IMG/VR virus record: IMGVR_UViG_3300042691_053605
Span: 62,001 to 126,000 of that record
Reading direction: 5' to 3' (one strand)
Source of the DNA: a virus
Length of the DNA stretch: 64,000 nt
A program made the position numbers and the translations under genes. Positions 9,901-17,302 of this stretch are shown here, piece after piece. Position 1 is the first letter of the stretch, and every line of letters starts with the position of its first letter. The notes below the pieces were generated by a model. That model saw nothing but the letters and a program-made list of their open reading frames with translations. It made no database searches and had not been told where the DNA came from.

Positions 9901-12339
9901 AAGATTATTTAGCACCGTAACTGATGTAACGCTTCCTCCGGTAACCGCAGCAACTCTAAGTCGAATAGGATTTGAAAATACTCCACCATTTAATACGATA
10001 ATGTCATTTACCGCATAACCAGATCCTCCTACTGAATTTCCACTTAAAGTATACGTACCGGGAAACGCTGTAACGTACGCAGATCCTTGCCATATCTGTG
10101 AAGGACTTGCTGAGGTAGAAGATGAAAGTATTATGTTTGGTATACGATCAAATGCAGCGGATGAATTTATAGTAATTCCTGTGATGTTGTATGTAGAATA
10201 AAAGCTACCAATTGTGTTTTGCCCAGGAACCATTACCTTTGCTGACGCCGTAGAATCGTATTCCCGCGCATCAATAAGTTTTACTCGATCTTCATCAGCA
10301 GTAAAATCTACGTTTCGTGTAGCAATAAATTCAAAACCCTGTACTCGGTCATTCCAGGTATTAGCAGCATATCTTTCATAATATACGCCTTCTCCTACAA
10401 TATCTACAATTCTTGCGCTTAGAGGCAAAAAGTTATTTGACAAATACTGCTTAAGAGCAAAGAGCTTAATTAAAACTTCTTCATTGCTGTACTGAAACGC
10501 ATCAATTGTAAGAGGAACTCCGTTTTCATCAAGTACTCCGTTTTCTTTATTTAGATCATAAAAAAGACCAAATTTATTTGTCTTTTTGTAAACCTTGTTA
10601 GGCAGCATTCCAATACTTGAATACGGAACACCTCTTTCCTGTAGTTGAAACGGGATTTGTATCTGTTTGTATTTTCCATAGTAAACATCATCTTTGTTTA
10701 CATTTAGCCAATACTCTTTAATTCGCAAATCATAATAGCCAAACCAGTTAACAATGTTTACGATACCTTTATACGAACCCATGTAAGGCCATATTTCATC
10801 GCCTTGCAAAAGCATTTCCTTTCTCTTCTTATTCAATAAAGAATAGTCGGGAAGATCTTCATACACATTACTGTCACGCATAATTAATTCTTGCGTTTCA
10901 GTAACATCCCTTCCAAAATTTTGTAGCAGTCTTCCAAGCCTTGCGTCTTCTCCTTCTGCCTCGCCTATCATAAATACCTGTGCAAGCAAAATCGGATTGT
11001 ACGGAAAGGTTACATCCTGCAAAACAAAAAGTTTATTGTATACTCCTTCGGTTCCTGCAGAAAAACCAAAATGATATTGCATCATTTTCTCCTCCACATT
11101 CATTGCAGCAATACGATACTGCAATTCATTATCATTAACCGGAGAACCGCTTGAACCTAAAGTATAAAAATCTGCTATTTGATTGGTAAAGTTTACATCA
11201 TAATCTCCATCCACTGGTGGAATCATTAGTGATTCCGACTTTGTTATGTACGGATAATCTTCTCCATAAGTGACTGTAAAAAGAAAAATTTCAGGTTCAA
11301 CGCCAAGAACAGATCCTTTCCATTGCGGAACCGCTCTAAAATAAGTTTCCTCGGTGGCAAAAATTGTATTAGCAATAATACCAATATCAGAATTTGTTTG
11401 AAAAAATACCGATGTGTCTGACACCTGAGTTACATCAAATACGCCATTAATTGCAATAGGATTTGTGTCATTTGCAATACGTATTTTCATTCCTGCAACA
11501 AACCCGTGCTTTTTATACGCTTGAAGAGAAGCTATCGGTCCGTTTGCGGTAAATGTATGTGAAGTTCTTATTGTGGTTGAATTGATAATTTCTAAAATTG
11601 TAGTACCTGCTGGAACATTTGTTCCTTCAAGAACCATACCCACTTCTAGAGTAATTACAGGAGAAGTTACAGATACTGCATAAATTTTATCATCGCCCGC
11701 AGAGGAATTAGCAGTAAAAGAATACTTCATTACTGTAACTCTTCCTGAGTAAGAATCTGAATTGTTAGGAATTACATTGTTACGAGTACTGCTAAAAGAA
11801 CCTACCCAATTTTTTGGTCCTTCGTCTGCTCTAGGATACGAATACAGAGGAGCACCTGTGGATTCTCCTATTAGAGGAATCATTTTCTCGGTAATGAAAA
11901 TTGATTGGTTTTCGACCAATCCTGTAGATACTCTATCAAAATAAGTTTCGCCTTTCCAAGAAGTTGCAGGATATTGAAACCCGGAATTACCAGTTTTCCA
12001 ATCAGAAAACCCGGTGTAGGTTAAACCATCAAATCCGGTAATTGTACCCGTAGCCAAATCAATACTTAAATCTGCAGGATCACTATCCCATACATAACCA
12101 TTAATGTTTGTAAATCGCAAAAAGGTTTGGCCACTTGGATCATAATTAAAACCGCCGCTCTGTATTTCAAGTGCTGCAATATGGCCTTCTCTATTAGTAA
12201 AAACTTCAAAGCTTGCGCCATACCCATTTGTTGCTGCTGTTGCAGGTTCTACAACAGTAACTGTTACCGCTAAATCCGGTTGTAAATTTAGCTCGTTTCC
12301 TTTTTTGTCAAAGAAATTTAGTCTGGAAGTAAGTATCAT
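3946..12339 (-). CDS. Giant structural protein, probable baseplate wedge/tail-fibre component with PKD-like domains
   Basis: A 2797-aa protein, the largest in the window. It lies directly after the gp6-like wedge gene and a 92-aa gene, where T4 has gp7, gp8 and the fibre-connector genes. It is rich in Ser, Thr, Gly and Asn with many beta-type stretches. PKD/Ig-like segments are visible near the C-terminus (GLYDLELSITDSNG) and in the middle (GFYRVELIVYDTDNNW). Several short Trp/Asp motifs of the form TWDE-x(4-5)-W[DN][DE] recur, for example around residues 950, 1350-1380 and 2060. The role, a wedge arm or fibre attachment and receptor contact, is inferred from position and composition. Confidence 0.6.
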   Translation of the reverse strand: MILTSRLNFFDKKGNELNLQPDLAVTVTVVEPATAATNGYGASFEVFTNREGHIAALEIQSGGFNYDPSGQTFLRFTNINGYVWDSDPADLSIDLATGTITGFDGLTYTGFSDWKTGNSGFQYPATSWKGETYFDRVSTGLVENQSIFITEKMIPLIGESTGAPLYSYPRADEGPKNWVGSFSSTRNNVIPNNSDSYSGRVTVMKYSFTANSSAGDDKIYAVSVTSPVITLEVGMVLEGTNVPAGTTILEIINSTTIRTSHTFTANGPIASLQAYKKHGFVAGMKIRIANDTNPIAINGVFDVTQVSDTSVFFQTNSDIGIIANTIFATEETYFRAVPQWKGSVLGVEPEIFLFTVTYGEDYPYITKSESLMIPPVDGDYDVNFTNQIADFYTLGSSGSPVNDNELQYRIAAMNVEEKMMQYHFGFSAGTEGVYNKLFVLQDVTFPYNPILLAQVFMIGEAEGEDARLGRLLQNFGRDVTETQELIMRDSNVYEDLPDYSLLNKKRKEMLLQGDEIWPYMGSYKGIVNIVNWFGYYDLRIKEYWLNVNKDDVYYGKYKQIQIPFQLQERGVPYSSIGMLPNKVYKKTNKFGLFYDLNKENGVLDENGVPLTIDAFQYSNEEVLIKLFALKQYLSNNFLPLSARIVDIVGEGVYYERYAANTWNDRVQGFEFIATRNVDFTADEDRVKLIDAREYDSTASAKVMVPGQNTIGSFYSTYNITGITINSSAAFDRIPNIILSSSTSASPSQIWQGSAYVTAFPGTYTLSGNSVGGSGYAVNDIIVLNGGVFSNPIRLRVAAVTGGSVTSVTVLNNLNQDSRYLQLPQAFSQLSSLTYTTLYGNAAYVSGSGTGFKLAYDDINYSLEGVKTTTIGKGYPVLSNYTLTAIDPVTSATPAITYDIAKTLVPGPKVGYFDGVPETGNTNESGAPVAAFVDLTALGFEVTWDEMAFSWNDLWSAEDGSLNVYIDDDPITSGAVLAVEIVSQGSGYSLTPSIEFVGGDGIGATAVTKLENGKLQIIEATATSISVLSPTTSRIFTTFNVAPQTQPYNVGSMVVGDGIPKPTVITNVDPVGAYIDVTSFTTNFSNPSPQTIYVHEGARLTAGGNGYLYSPGAKIYGGHTSVLYTWDEIGRGNFYEMEWKVDSEYGTPTFTYTSGRSSIDNHLNHRVALPYKGFYRVELIVYDTDNNWVNEIKRNYIEVYMPEAISSYATRFIGPSYKPGLPHKDGNAGSDSNILQLEQNCVDTWDEGIFMWDEFWGRWVNPIKTWTAWDDCDILWDSLYVSPLSRENNWNFPVNPLKEVYRVSAYDNKIGNVSSFNSATPSVIIALTDEQARPLPQAGEWIFFRRDGNTFQGEVVSSSITGTNITIVLDSGFTWPQNFEVSPTSWECLREIGNTVIIKDDLYTPDNGKTLTPGQYVRLQGNNDTPLNNSRTLKSQPPYKWGIPINSKIADPISGDDSGIELLNFANDSFVGREWVNGQIYKYRNLTGPNGNLLVTPWPTNSAVTTAVTLEKLESPTEFNWGNRAMFYINTSGSGTYVTTADPLTEIRPGFTEISLIVGEANEYYTELRSASLSNSTQEAKMVARDTPSNKELWVYGNGVTVDIVNTVTMTTTSFTVAGPGTIDGMVYVPGADCMYCWEFGSNRLTRINCASLAISLVVISNAQPASTGANPLMIRNVSYIGGTVNKIYVFYFDPAFTSGPGIAGLSVINPSTNLQTYERTYTGTATGPFYNATNYVNFFGTANLSASRLIIGNNVLPGYYAINLDPTTSNVSNVSSASFPLYGPGTLKDYAESTVNFWFLAANSSMQMRLSKRPNLAWSTATINTTLLNRPIPKKLAYNANTNSLYVSYENTGEIEVFPLSSTSSGQTPIAPVQYEPSTISPGMPITDLTYCGSNVYAAAVKSSTGERSVIEISNSTEFVPTSVVYEQHFRTINMYEVTSNQGHPWDIWSDSPSSVVAIEAATIDGKEMNELEGLLQDYLSNGYKTWIEYKYDVFPTRTFSSANSLSNLEITMDFNTHPIYPAFESSTQFPADTSTGEGWYYDHGISEGDFSLRVENVGQLGNTGWSILTLNDDDQELYRCDSTFEESATDFDEDYAETHLGTKTAWDEAVTLNWENSCSQTWTTLDWNYTLPASTRIAVDDDSNYAGQTIQFNEDIPYEIDLSGCPPDASVVTTYMSDLLNNNFYDPTGTIKRNENPGLSKFYYNVEERDGQHIYYGVFSWGNPANNIMFGDTSSLTGLLQGSSIQAEGIQPGWYVFNSSPTSILIGATSAAVGSRPWIPACVIHGNLESNSRVITNIVGYRDSLPLGGYIYDPNTSSVIGEFGPNIGQIVRENGFVKSITLDQVAGVTSNYMCLEVYPYRSSLVKIVRDSGLVNANYYVTVQGKTPGTDLLGYTNLGLPNIDMSFYQNYAFITQNKYSNGGNTLPLGNFFNWVKDWNSFYGGSLDSSLLQFAAPYRAPQVFLQESGQPYNPSFENYTNDEDYYGFYARNSWNSYNFETFRPKALVKVYNSAGVEVLFSPSADITITEYDDFCFITPLTTTVPAVSSGDYLKIYIADTDGDGESQSFECVLVDKTRGILGKTAVYFSADYSEDPALIYDYNKYELTNVVVQTSGGTLYEGMYLGNTSTTTFFENSRTAINSVNDNILYTNGPQIAGSGSSSTFYAYVPLSLPFKFQPTNSKIWSRTKQWQSMRLLYEDSINSAFTWEDSTIGVAEKKIPAGASVLFTSDASDIAGKTSYRWNLYHDGTKVCSVIDPSFLWTFMETGLYDLELSITDSNGNTQTKYNPNYLEVYLAN

Positions 12340-12617
12340 TAGGTACGCATTCTATGGTTTTTTGGCACTGTATAATTAAACGCCTTTTTAATGCTTCCAA
12401 CAGCATCAATAAGATAAACTAAAAGAGTCTGAAACCGTAAAAAAGTGTATTCTTTACGCGGATCAACTAACATATATTTTGAAATTATCTTTCCCATTAA
12501 ACGATTTTCATAGTCAAATCCTTGGTTTTTTAGCGAGTCCTGCTGATGTATCATCCAATTGTAATAGCTTGGACGATCTAAATGAGGACCGGATTTAGGA
12601 GTTTCTTCTATAATCAT
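12339..12617 (-). CDS. Small protein in the baseplate wedge operon
   Basis: A 92-aa protein with no recognised family. It is charged, with a hydrophobic stretch FQTLLVYLIDAVGSI. It overlaps both neighbours by 1-4 bases, between the gp6-like wedge gene and the 2797-aa gene, so it is probably a small structural or assembly factor of the baseplate. Confidence 0.6.
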   Translation of the reverse strand: MIIEETPKSGPHLDRPSYYNWMIHQQDSLKNQGFDYENRLMGKIISKYMLVDPRKEYTFLRFQTLLVYLIDAVGSIKKAFNYTVPKNHRMRT

Positions 12618-14314
12618 AAGTTCTTCTTAATGTTAGTTACCTCAGATCTATGAAATTCCATATTAAGATTTCTTGGAGTATCTTTTTTGGAAAATGTAAT
12701 GTTTAGAGTACTGTATTTGCCTGCTTCAATTCCCGGTGAAAAGTATGAGCCAAAACGATTTGCCCAGCCACCTCTAACAATTGCAATTTCACCTTTGCCT
12801 ATAATGATGTCACCAAAATCGTCAAGACCAATATCTGGCTTATTTGAATTGTCAGGGTTCTTTTTGAACTCTTCATTTTTTTCCGACACAAAATATACGT
12901 TTACCGAATCAACGCCTTCTACCGATTCAATTACGGAAATAAGATCCGATTTTGGTATACGATCTCTTCTTCTGCTAGCTAAAAAATAGTCAGAAGTTTT
13001 TGTTATGATTTGCTGCCTAATAACATCTTTATTAAAGCCTTCGTATGCCGTGATATTTGTAAACATTACGTATCTACTAAATATAGGATCAATAATTTTG
13101 TTAACTACAGTCATAAGTTTTTGACCGCTTTTTTCGATCAAATCATATATCTTTGTTTTTTCAATATTGCTGAGCTTAAACAAATCCAGAGGAATGGTGT
13201 AATAATCATCGGAAGATTTTTTTCGCTTGTTTACGTCAGGAATTAAGAAGAGATACACCACATTGTCATCAGTAATATCATCATCATTTAGTGTGGTAAA
13301 CGCATCTATAACTGAAAAGAAATTAAACTTTTGCAAAAAGTAAACATAATTATCAACATTTGCTAAAATGTAGGCTTTACTTGTTTTTGGCGCCAACAGC
13401 TTTGTTAAGAAAATAGGTTCTGCATCAGTTCCAAAATTAATTGGAACCTCCATTTGGATATTTAACGCTTTATTAAGATCTACTTCAGATCCTGCAATAT
13501 CAAACCCTTCATCTAAAAATTTGAAACTTGGAGAGTCGTCCACAATAATGTTTCCAGAGTTTCCGGAGGTAGTTAAGTATTCCACCCGTATTACGGCTCC
13601 TAACGGAGGATTTTTCCCAAAGTAGCCGTTTCCAAAGTAAACGTCGATTCCGGAGTCTATTCCGGTTTTGATGATAACGCCAGGTGTTTCGTACACCATA
13701 TCGTACAGGGACTCGTATTTTGGCCATTCCTCGTTATTTACATATACTTTTACAAAATTGTTGTCAATATTGAAATTCTTTTTTGGCAGTGTTGTAAATG
13801 ATTGCAAAGCCTCACCAGTTCCAGTATACGACTGCGCTTCAATAACGCCTTGTATTACTGATACCTCTATGGAGTTTTTGCCAGATAACTCAAGAGTAAC
13901 TACGTCCTGATCTAAAACTACTGTATAGGTTAAACCGTTTGTTTTACATTGCAACGAAGTATAATTAGGTATGATAACCGAATTACCGTACATATCAAGT
14001 TTTGCTCCACTGTAAGTTAACTTTAATGTACCAGACGCTCCAATAGGTCGGGTAGGATTGTGACCAGCAATACGTGCAAGTCCTCGGATAGAATTGGGAC
14101 GCTGCGCGGTATAAATGTTTAACTCATTTATGCTGTCTTCTATATAGTAAAAAAGAAGTCTTCCAAGATCTAGAATTACTTGTAAAAGCTGACCGTAAGG
14201 ACTTGCAGTGCTGAATACCTGATCTGCTTGTTCATACTTTGCCTGTAAAAAAGTTCTAGCGTCCTGATAGAGTTGCTCAAACGTTATTCTCGTAAGCTTA
14301 AAAATCTCTAACAT
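12614..14314 (-). CDS. Baseplate wedge protein, gp6/baseplate-J-like
   Basis: A 566-aa protein (T4 gp6 is 660 aa). The N-terminal region (about residues 1-90: ASPYGQLLQVILDLGRLLFYYIEDS and later RPNSIRGLARIAGH) matches the baseplate-J-like start of contractile-tail wedge proteins. A central beta-rich part contains YFGNGYFGKNPPLGAVIRV. The C-terminal half has an alternating alpha/beta pattern, with SVIESVEGVDSVNVYFV typical of this family. gp6 dimers form the inner ring of the baseplate. The position right after the gp25-like gene is the classical order. Confidence 0.8.
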   Translation of the reverse strand: MLEIFKLTRITFEQLYQDARTFLQAKYEQADQVFSTASPYGQLLQVILDLGRLLFYYIEDSINELNIYTAQRPNSIRGLARIAGHNPTRPIGASGTLKLTYSGAKLDMYGNSVIIPNYTSLQCKTNGLTYTVVLDQDVVTLELSGKNSIEVSVIQGVIEAQSYTGTGEALQSFTTLPKKNFNIDNNFVKVYVNNEEWPKYESLYDMVYETPGVIIKTGIDSGIDVYFGNGYFGKNPPLGAVIRVEYLTTSGNSGNIIVDDSPSFKFLDEGFDIAGSEVDLNKALNIQMEVPINFGTDAEPIFLTKLLAPKTSKAYILANVDNYVYFLQKFNFFSVIDAFTTLNDDDITDDNVVYLFLIPDVNKRKKSSDDYYTIPLDLFKLSNIEKTKIYDLIEKSGQKLMTVVNKIIDPIFSRYVMFTNITAYEGFNKDVIRQQIITKTSDYFLASRRRDRIPKSDLISVIESVEGVDSVNVYFVSEKNEEFKKNPDNSNKPDIGLDDFGDIIIGKGEIAIVRGGWANRFGSYFSPGIEAGKYSTLNITFSKKDTPRNLNMEFHRSEVTNIKKNL

Positions 14315-14328
14315 TGATAGTGTTTATG

Positions 14329-14691
14329 TTATTTTGCAACCAGGCCAAAGGCCTTGGATCCATTAACATATATATCAATGTAGGCTAAATCCCTGACAGT
14401 TCCCGGGACAAAATTTACTTCAATCTTTAAGTCAAAATAACCCGCCTCTGTGACATAAGCGGCTACTTGTTCATCAAATTTTCTCTTTAACTCATTTGCG
14501 CTAAACCCAAATTCAAAAAGCAAGTCCTCTAAACTTAAACCAAAATTAGGATCACCTAAAATATCCCCTTTTCTGGTAAAGAGAATCATTTTAATTTTTT
14601 GCAAAAGAGTTTTAACCGAATCGCGCTCATCAATTTTATTCGGTTCATAACCAGGTTCAAGCTGGTTAATTATGTAGAGTTCTTTAAGCAT
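14329..14691 (-). CDS. gp25-like baseplate wedge protein
   Basis: A 120-aa protein of the gp25/lysozyme-like family (no lysozyme activity is expected). The central block GDILGDPNFGLSLEDLLFEF matches the family signature for a wedge/sheath-initiator subunit. The length is close to T4 gp25 (132 aa). It overlaps the upstream gene by one base and is followed by the gp6-like gene, the usual wedge order. Confidence 0.85.
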   Translation of the reverse strand: MLKELYIINQLEPGYEPNKIDERDSVKTLLQKIKMILFTRKGDILGDPNFGLSLEDLLFEFGFSANELKRKFDEQVAAYVTEAGYFDLKIEVNFVPGTVRDLAYIDIYVNGSKAFGLVAK

Positions 14692-15422
14692 TAATGGAAT
14701 ATGTAGAACCAGTCTGGGCTGTTTTCGTCATCAATCTTTTGTTTGATTTCTTCTAGTTCCTCTTTACCTTCTTCTTTTATGGTATCAGCATTTACCTGTA
14801 CTCCTCCTGGAAGATTATATGTAAAAAAGCCTAAAATTCTACCCAAAGATATCTTTGCTTGCGCGGTTACCCAACGTTGAAAAAACCAGTCATCATAAAG
14901 TTTGTTTTCTTCAATCTTGGCATAGGTTTGCACAGAACAATTTCGTTTTGGATTTCTACCAATAATTTTTAGCCTTTTGGTATTGCGATTAAAGTCATAA
15001 GATACACGTTCAAGAATAAAGGCTTGCGTAAGATCCCAATATGAATACTGTGCTGCTCTGAGAACTAAATCATCAGAGGCAAATGGAGACAAAAACAATT
15101 CAGCGGCAAGCAGACGATTATCATAAAAGTCAGCATCTATGGTTCCTAAACGGCCAGCTCCTTGTATTTCACGGATTTCAAAAACAGAAACTACGCAATC
15201 TGGCATAAGAATTGAACGGGTTGCCTTAAATTCTGGAGTTTGAAACCAGTCCTTTGTTATTACATAATACTGTGTTTCTACCGCCGGCCCGTAATTAACA
15301 TAAAACCAATTTAGAGCCTGGTCTATAATACGGTTCATCTCACGCTCAGGCACAGAATACGGCAAAGAACAAGATCCTGTGATCTCGTTATTTACAATTT
15401 CTATTAGTTCGCCTCTAGTCAT
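14691..15422 (-). CDS. Structural protein of the baseplate/neck region, function unassigned
   Basis: A 243-aa protein with no firm family match. The N-terminal helix MTRGELIEIVNNEI, the segment EMNRIIDQALNWFYVNYG and the late EELEEIKQKIDDEN helix suggest a mainly helical and beta structural subunit. It is placed immediately before gp25 and gp6, so a tail-completion or wedge-associated role is likely. It starts 14 nt after a CTS-tagged gene. Confidence 0.55.
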   Translation of the reverse strand: MTRGELIEIVNNEITGSCSLPYSVPEREMNRIIDQALNWFYVNYGPAVETQYYVITKDWFQTPEFKATRSILMPDCVVSVFEIREIQGAGRLGTIDADFYDNRLLAAELFLSPFASDDLVLRAAQYSYWDLTQAFILERVSYDFNRNTKRLKIIGRNPKRNCSVQTYAKIEENKLYDDWFFQRWVTAQAKISLGRILGFFTYNLPGGVQVNADTIKEEGKEELEEIKQKIDDENSPDWFYIFH

Positions 15423-15436
15423 TTATTAAACTTTTT

Positions 15437-15775
15437 TTATAGCTCGGGAATAAACCCAAGACTATTCATGCAATCCTGGTCAAAATAGTTTTTCTGACTT
15501 CTTGGATATTTATGACTCCACAAAACAGTTTCGTTTTCTACAATTTCAATATAAAAAAACCCTCCGCCTTCTCCTACAGTAATAACCCATTCCGATCCAG
15601 CGCGTTTGTCATTTCCAACATAAACCTCAGCAAAATCAAAACGATTATCAGTATTTTCTTCTGTGCGTTCTTCATCAAGTTCAAAAGTTATTCCATTAAG
15701 CCTAAGCTTTTTTTCAATATCAAATGGAAGAGACGCCTCATTTAAGAAGGACTCAAATGTTTTAACGTGTTTCAT
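15437..15775 (-). CDS. Small CTS-tagged protein, putative internal virion protein
   Basis: A 112-aa protein whose first residues, MKHVKTFESFLNEA, resemble the T4 capsid-targeting signal MKTYQEFIAEA, with a possible prohead-protease site after Leu-Asn-Glu. The remainder (EVYVGNDKRAGSEWVITVG and a Tyr/Phe-rich beta stretch) matches nothing I recognise. It overlaps the 39-aa gene by 14 bp. Packaging into the head and cleavage after residue 13 are inferences from the tag, which six other proteins in the window also carry. Confidence 0.6.
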   Translation of the reverse strand: MKHVKTFESFLNEASLPFDIEKKLRLNGITFELDEERTEENTDNRFDFAEVYVGNDKRAGSEWVITVGEGGGFFYIEIVENETVLWSHKYPRSQKNYFDQDCMNSLGFIPEL

Positions 15776-15881
15776 TTTTCAAAGCTTTCAAAATTTCAAG
15801 ATTTGCCTGCATTTGCTTTCTTTTTTTAGATGCATTTGCACGATTTCTCCATTTAGGATGCGCCTTATGAGACTTAGCCAT
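15762..15881 (-). CDS. 39-aa basic protein
   Basis: A short ORF, MAKSHKAHPKWRNRANASKK onward, ending KALKNETR. It starts in a TAATG overlap with the amidoligase-like gene and overlaps the next gene by 14 bp, the same coupling used throughout the operon. It is very rich in Lys and Arg with a C-terminal helix, so nucleic-acid or ribosome binding is possible. Function unknown. Confidence 0.6.
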   Translation of the reverse strand: MAKSHKAHPKWRNRANASKKRKQMQANLEILKALKNETR

Positions 15882-17302
15882 TATTTCTTTTCTTTCTTTT
15901 TATCCTCCTTGTCGGATTCTTTAGCACCTTTTTCAGCATTTTTATAGCTTCCAGATGCTTCGGTTGGTTCAATTTGTTCAACAATAAGAGTTTCTTTTGA
16001 TACCTTTGCAAGCTTTCCAACTTCTCCGTTACGAATAACACCACGGTTAACTTCACAATTGATAATGTTTGTTTTGTTTTCAATAAAACAATCATTTAGA
16101 ACATTTCCTACGTGTAACGGGCATTCTGCAACTTTTGAAAAGTTAACGGTATTTCCTTTTGAAAATGTACAAAAGGTTAGTCGGCTATTTTTTATTTCGC
16201 AGTTGTAAAAAGTTCCTCTTTCAACTACACCTTCAATTTCACAGTTAACAAATTCCATGTCAATTAAACGGCAATTTCTAAGTTTGCTATCTTTTAACTG
16301 AAATGTACCAATTTCAGAATCATAATTAAATTCGCCTTTTTCCATTCCGCCGGTCATAATAACCTCAAAGAGTTTATCTCTTAAATTTGCCCAAACACTT
16401 TCAATGACTTCATTATCATCATTCATATCAAGTGTTACCTTAATCTTTGGGAACGCTTGTTTGAAATGGCAGTACTTTACAAACCCTTCAGCAATTTTAT
16501 TTTGCTTCTTTACCAGTTTTTCCAATTCACGTTTTTCACCGCTAGTATATTCTACAAAATTAAGAGTAGCGTGCATATGCTGAATAAAATACTCAATCAA
16601 ATCCAAAATTTTCTTGGTTTTCTTTTCATAGTCAGCGCCTCCCATATAACGGTATTCCAAATAGCCTTTTTCTAATTTGGTAAAGTTAACACCGTAATAC
16701 TTTTCGGCAGGGGTTGCAAATGTTTGTTTGCTGTAAACTGAGCTGTTAGGTGAAACAAAGAAATTTGCTTTATTGGCACGAATTTCACGAATACTTCTTG
16801 CATATACAGAGTCTTTTCTTTTTGGAAAAACACTGTATACACGGTCCTCGTCAAATGAAAGTATAAATTTTAGAACATTTGTATCTTTAATGTCAAATAA
16901 TGTAGGTAATTTAACCGGATCAATAGAAACATTGGCATGTATTGAGCATCTCTCGTTTGTATAACCATTGTTACTTATCCATTCAAACATTTTTATGATA
17001 ATGTTACGGGCTTCCGTATATTTCATAGGACCGGTTACCAACTCACACATGGTAAGTCCACCGGAATAATCTGGCTCCAATTTGAAAACGCTATCAGTTG
17101 GCTGGATTGGCGAATGATAAAGAGGCTTTGGCTTATTAATATCACCAAGCGCGTACGGTACAACTACGCGTTTTCCAATAAACTTGGAAATTGAACGTGC
17201 AGTTTCCTGTACATCTTTAAAGTTTGAATAGAATTCAAATTCAATTCCAACTTTACCGGCTTCCAGAACCTCTTCTGGGCGATAGCTTTTCTTAATCTTC
17301 AT
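15881..17302 (-). CDS. Amidoligase-like protein with C-terminal pentapeptide-like repeats
   Basis: A 473-aa protein. Residues ~15-290 look like the putative amidoligase family (COOH-NH2 ligase fold). GKVGIEFEFYS carries the paired glutamates (Glu21, Glu23), CSIHANVSID the conserved histidine region, and GYLEYRYMGG a further conserved block. Such enzymes are predicted to form amide or isopeptide bonds using ATP. From about residue 325 to 440 the chain has regular stretches such as LKDSKLRNCRLIDMEFVNC, resembling pentapeptide or beta-helix repeats. The tail is Lys/Glu-rich. It is co-transcribed with the S1-like gene (11-bp overlap) and lies in a structural operon, so a virion or host protein target is possible. 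Confidence 0.6.
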   Translation of the reverse strand: MKIKKSYRPEEVLEAGKVGIEFEFYSNFKDVQETARSISKFIGKRVVVPYALGDINKPKPLYHSPIQPTDSVFKLEPDYSGGLTMCELVTGPMKYTEARNIIIKMFEWISNNGYTNERCSIHANVSIDPVKLPTLFDIKDTNVLKFILSFDEDRVYSVFPKRKDSVYARSIREIRANKANFFVSPNSSVYSKQTFATPAEKYYGVNFTKLEKGYLEYRYMGGADYEKKTKKILDLIEYFIQHMHATLNFVEYTSGEKRELEKLVKKQNKIAEGFVKYCHFKQAFPKIKVTLDMNDDNEVIESVWANLRDKLFEVIMTGGMEKGEFNYDSEIGTFQLKDSKLRNCRLIDMEFVNCEIEGVVERGTFYNCEIKNSRLTFCTFSKGNTVNFSKVAECPLHVGNVLNDCFIENKTNIINCEVNRGVIRNGEVGKLAKVSKETLIVEQIEPTEASGSYKNAEKGAKESDKEDKKKEKK

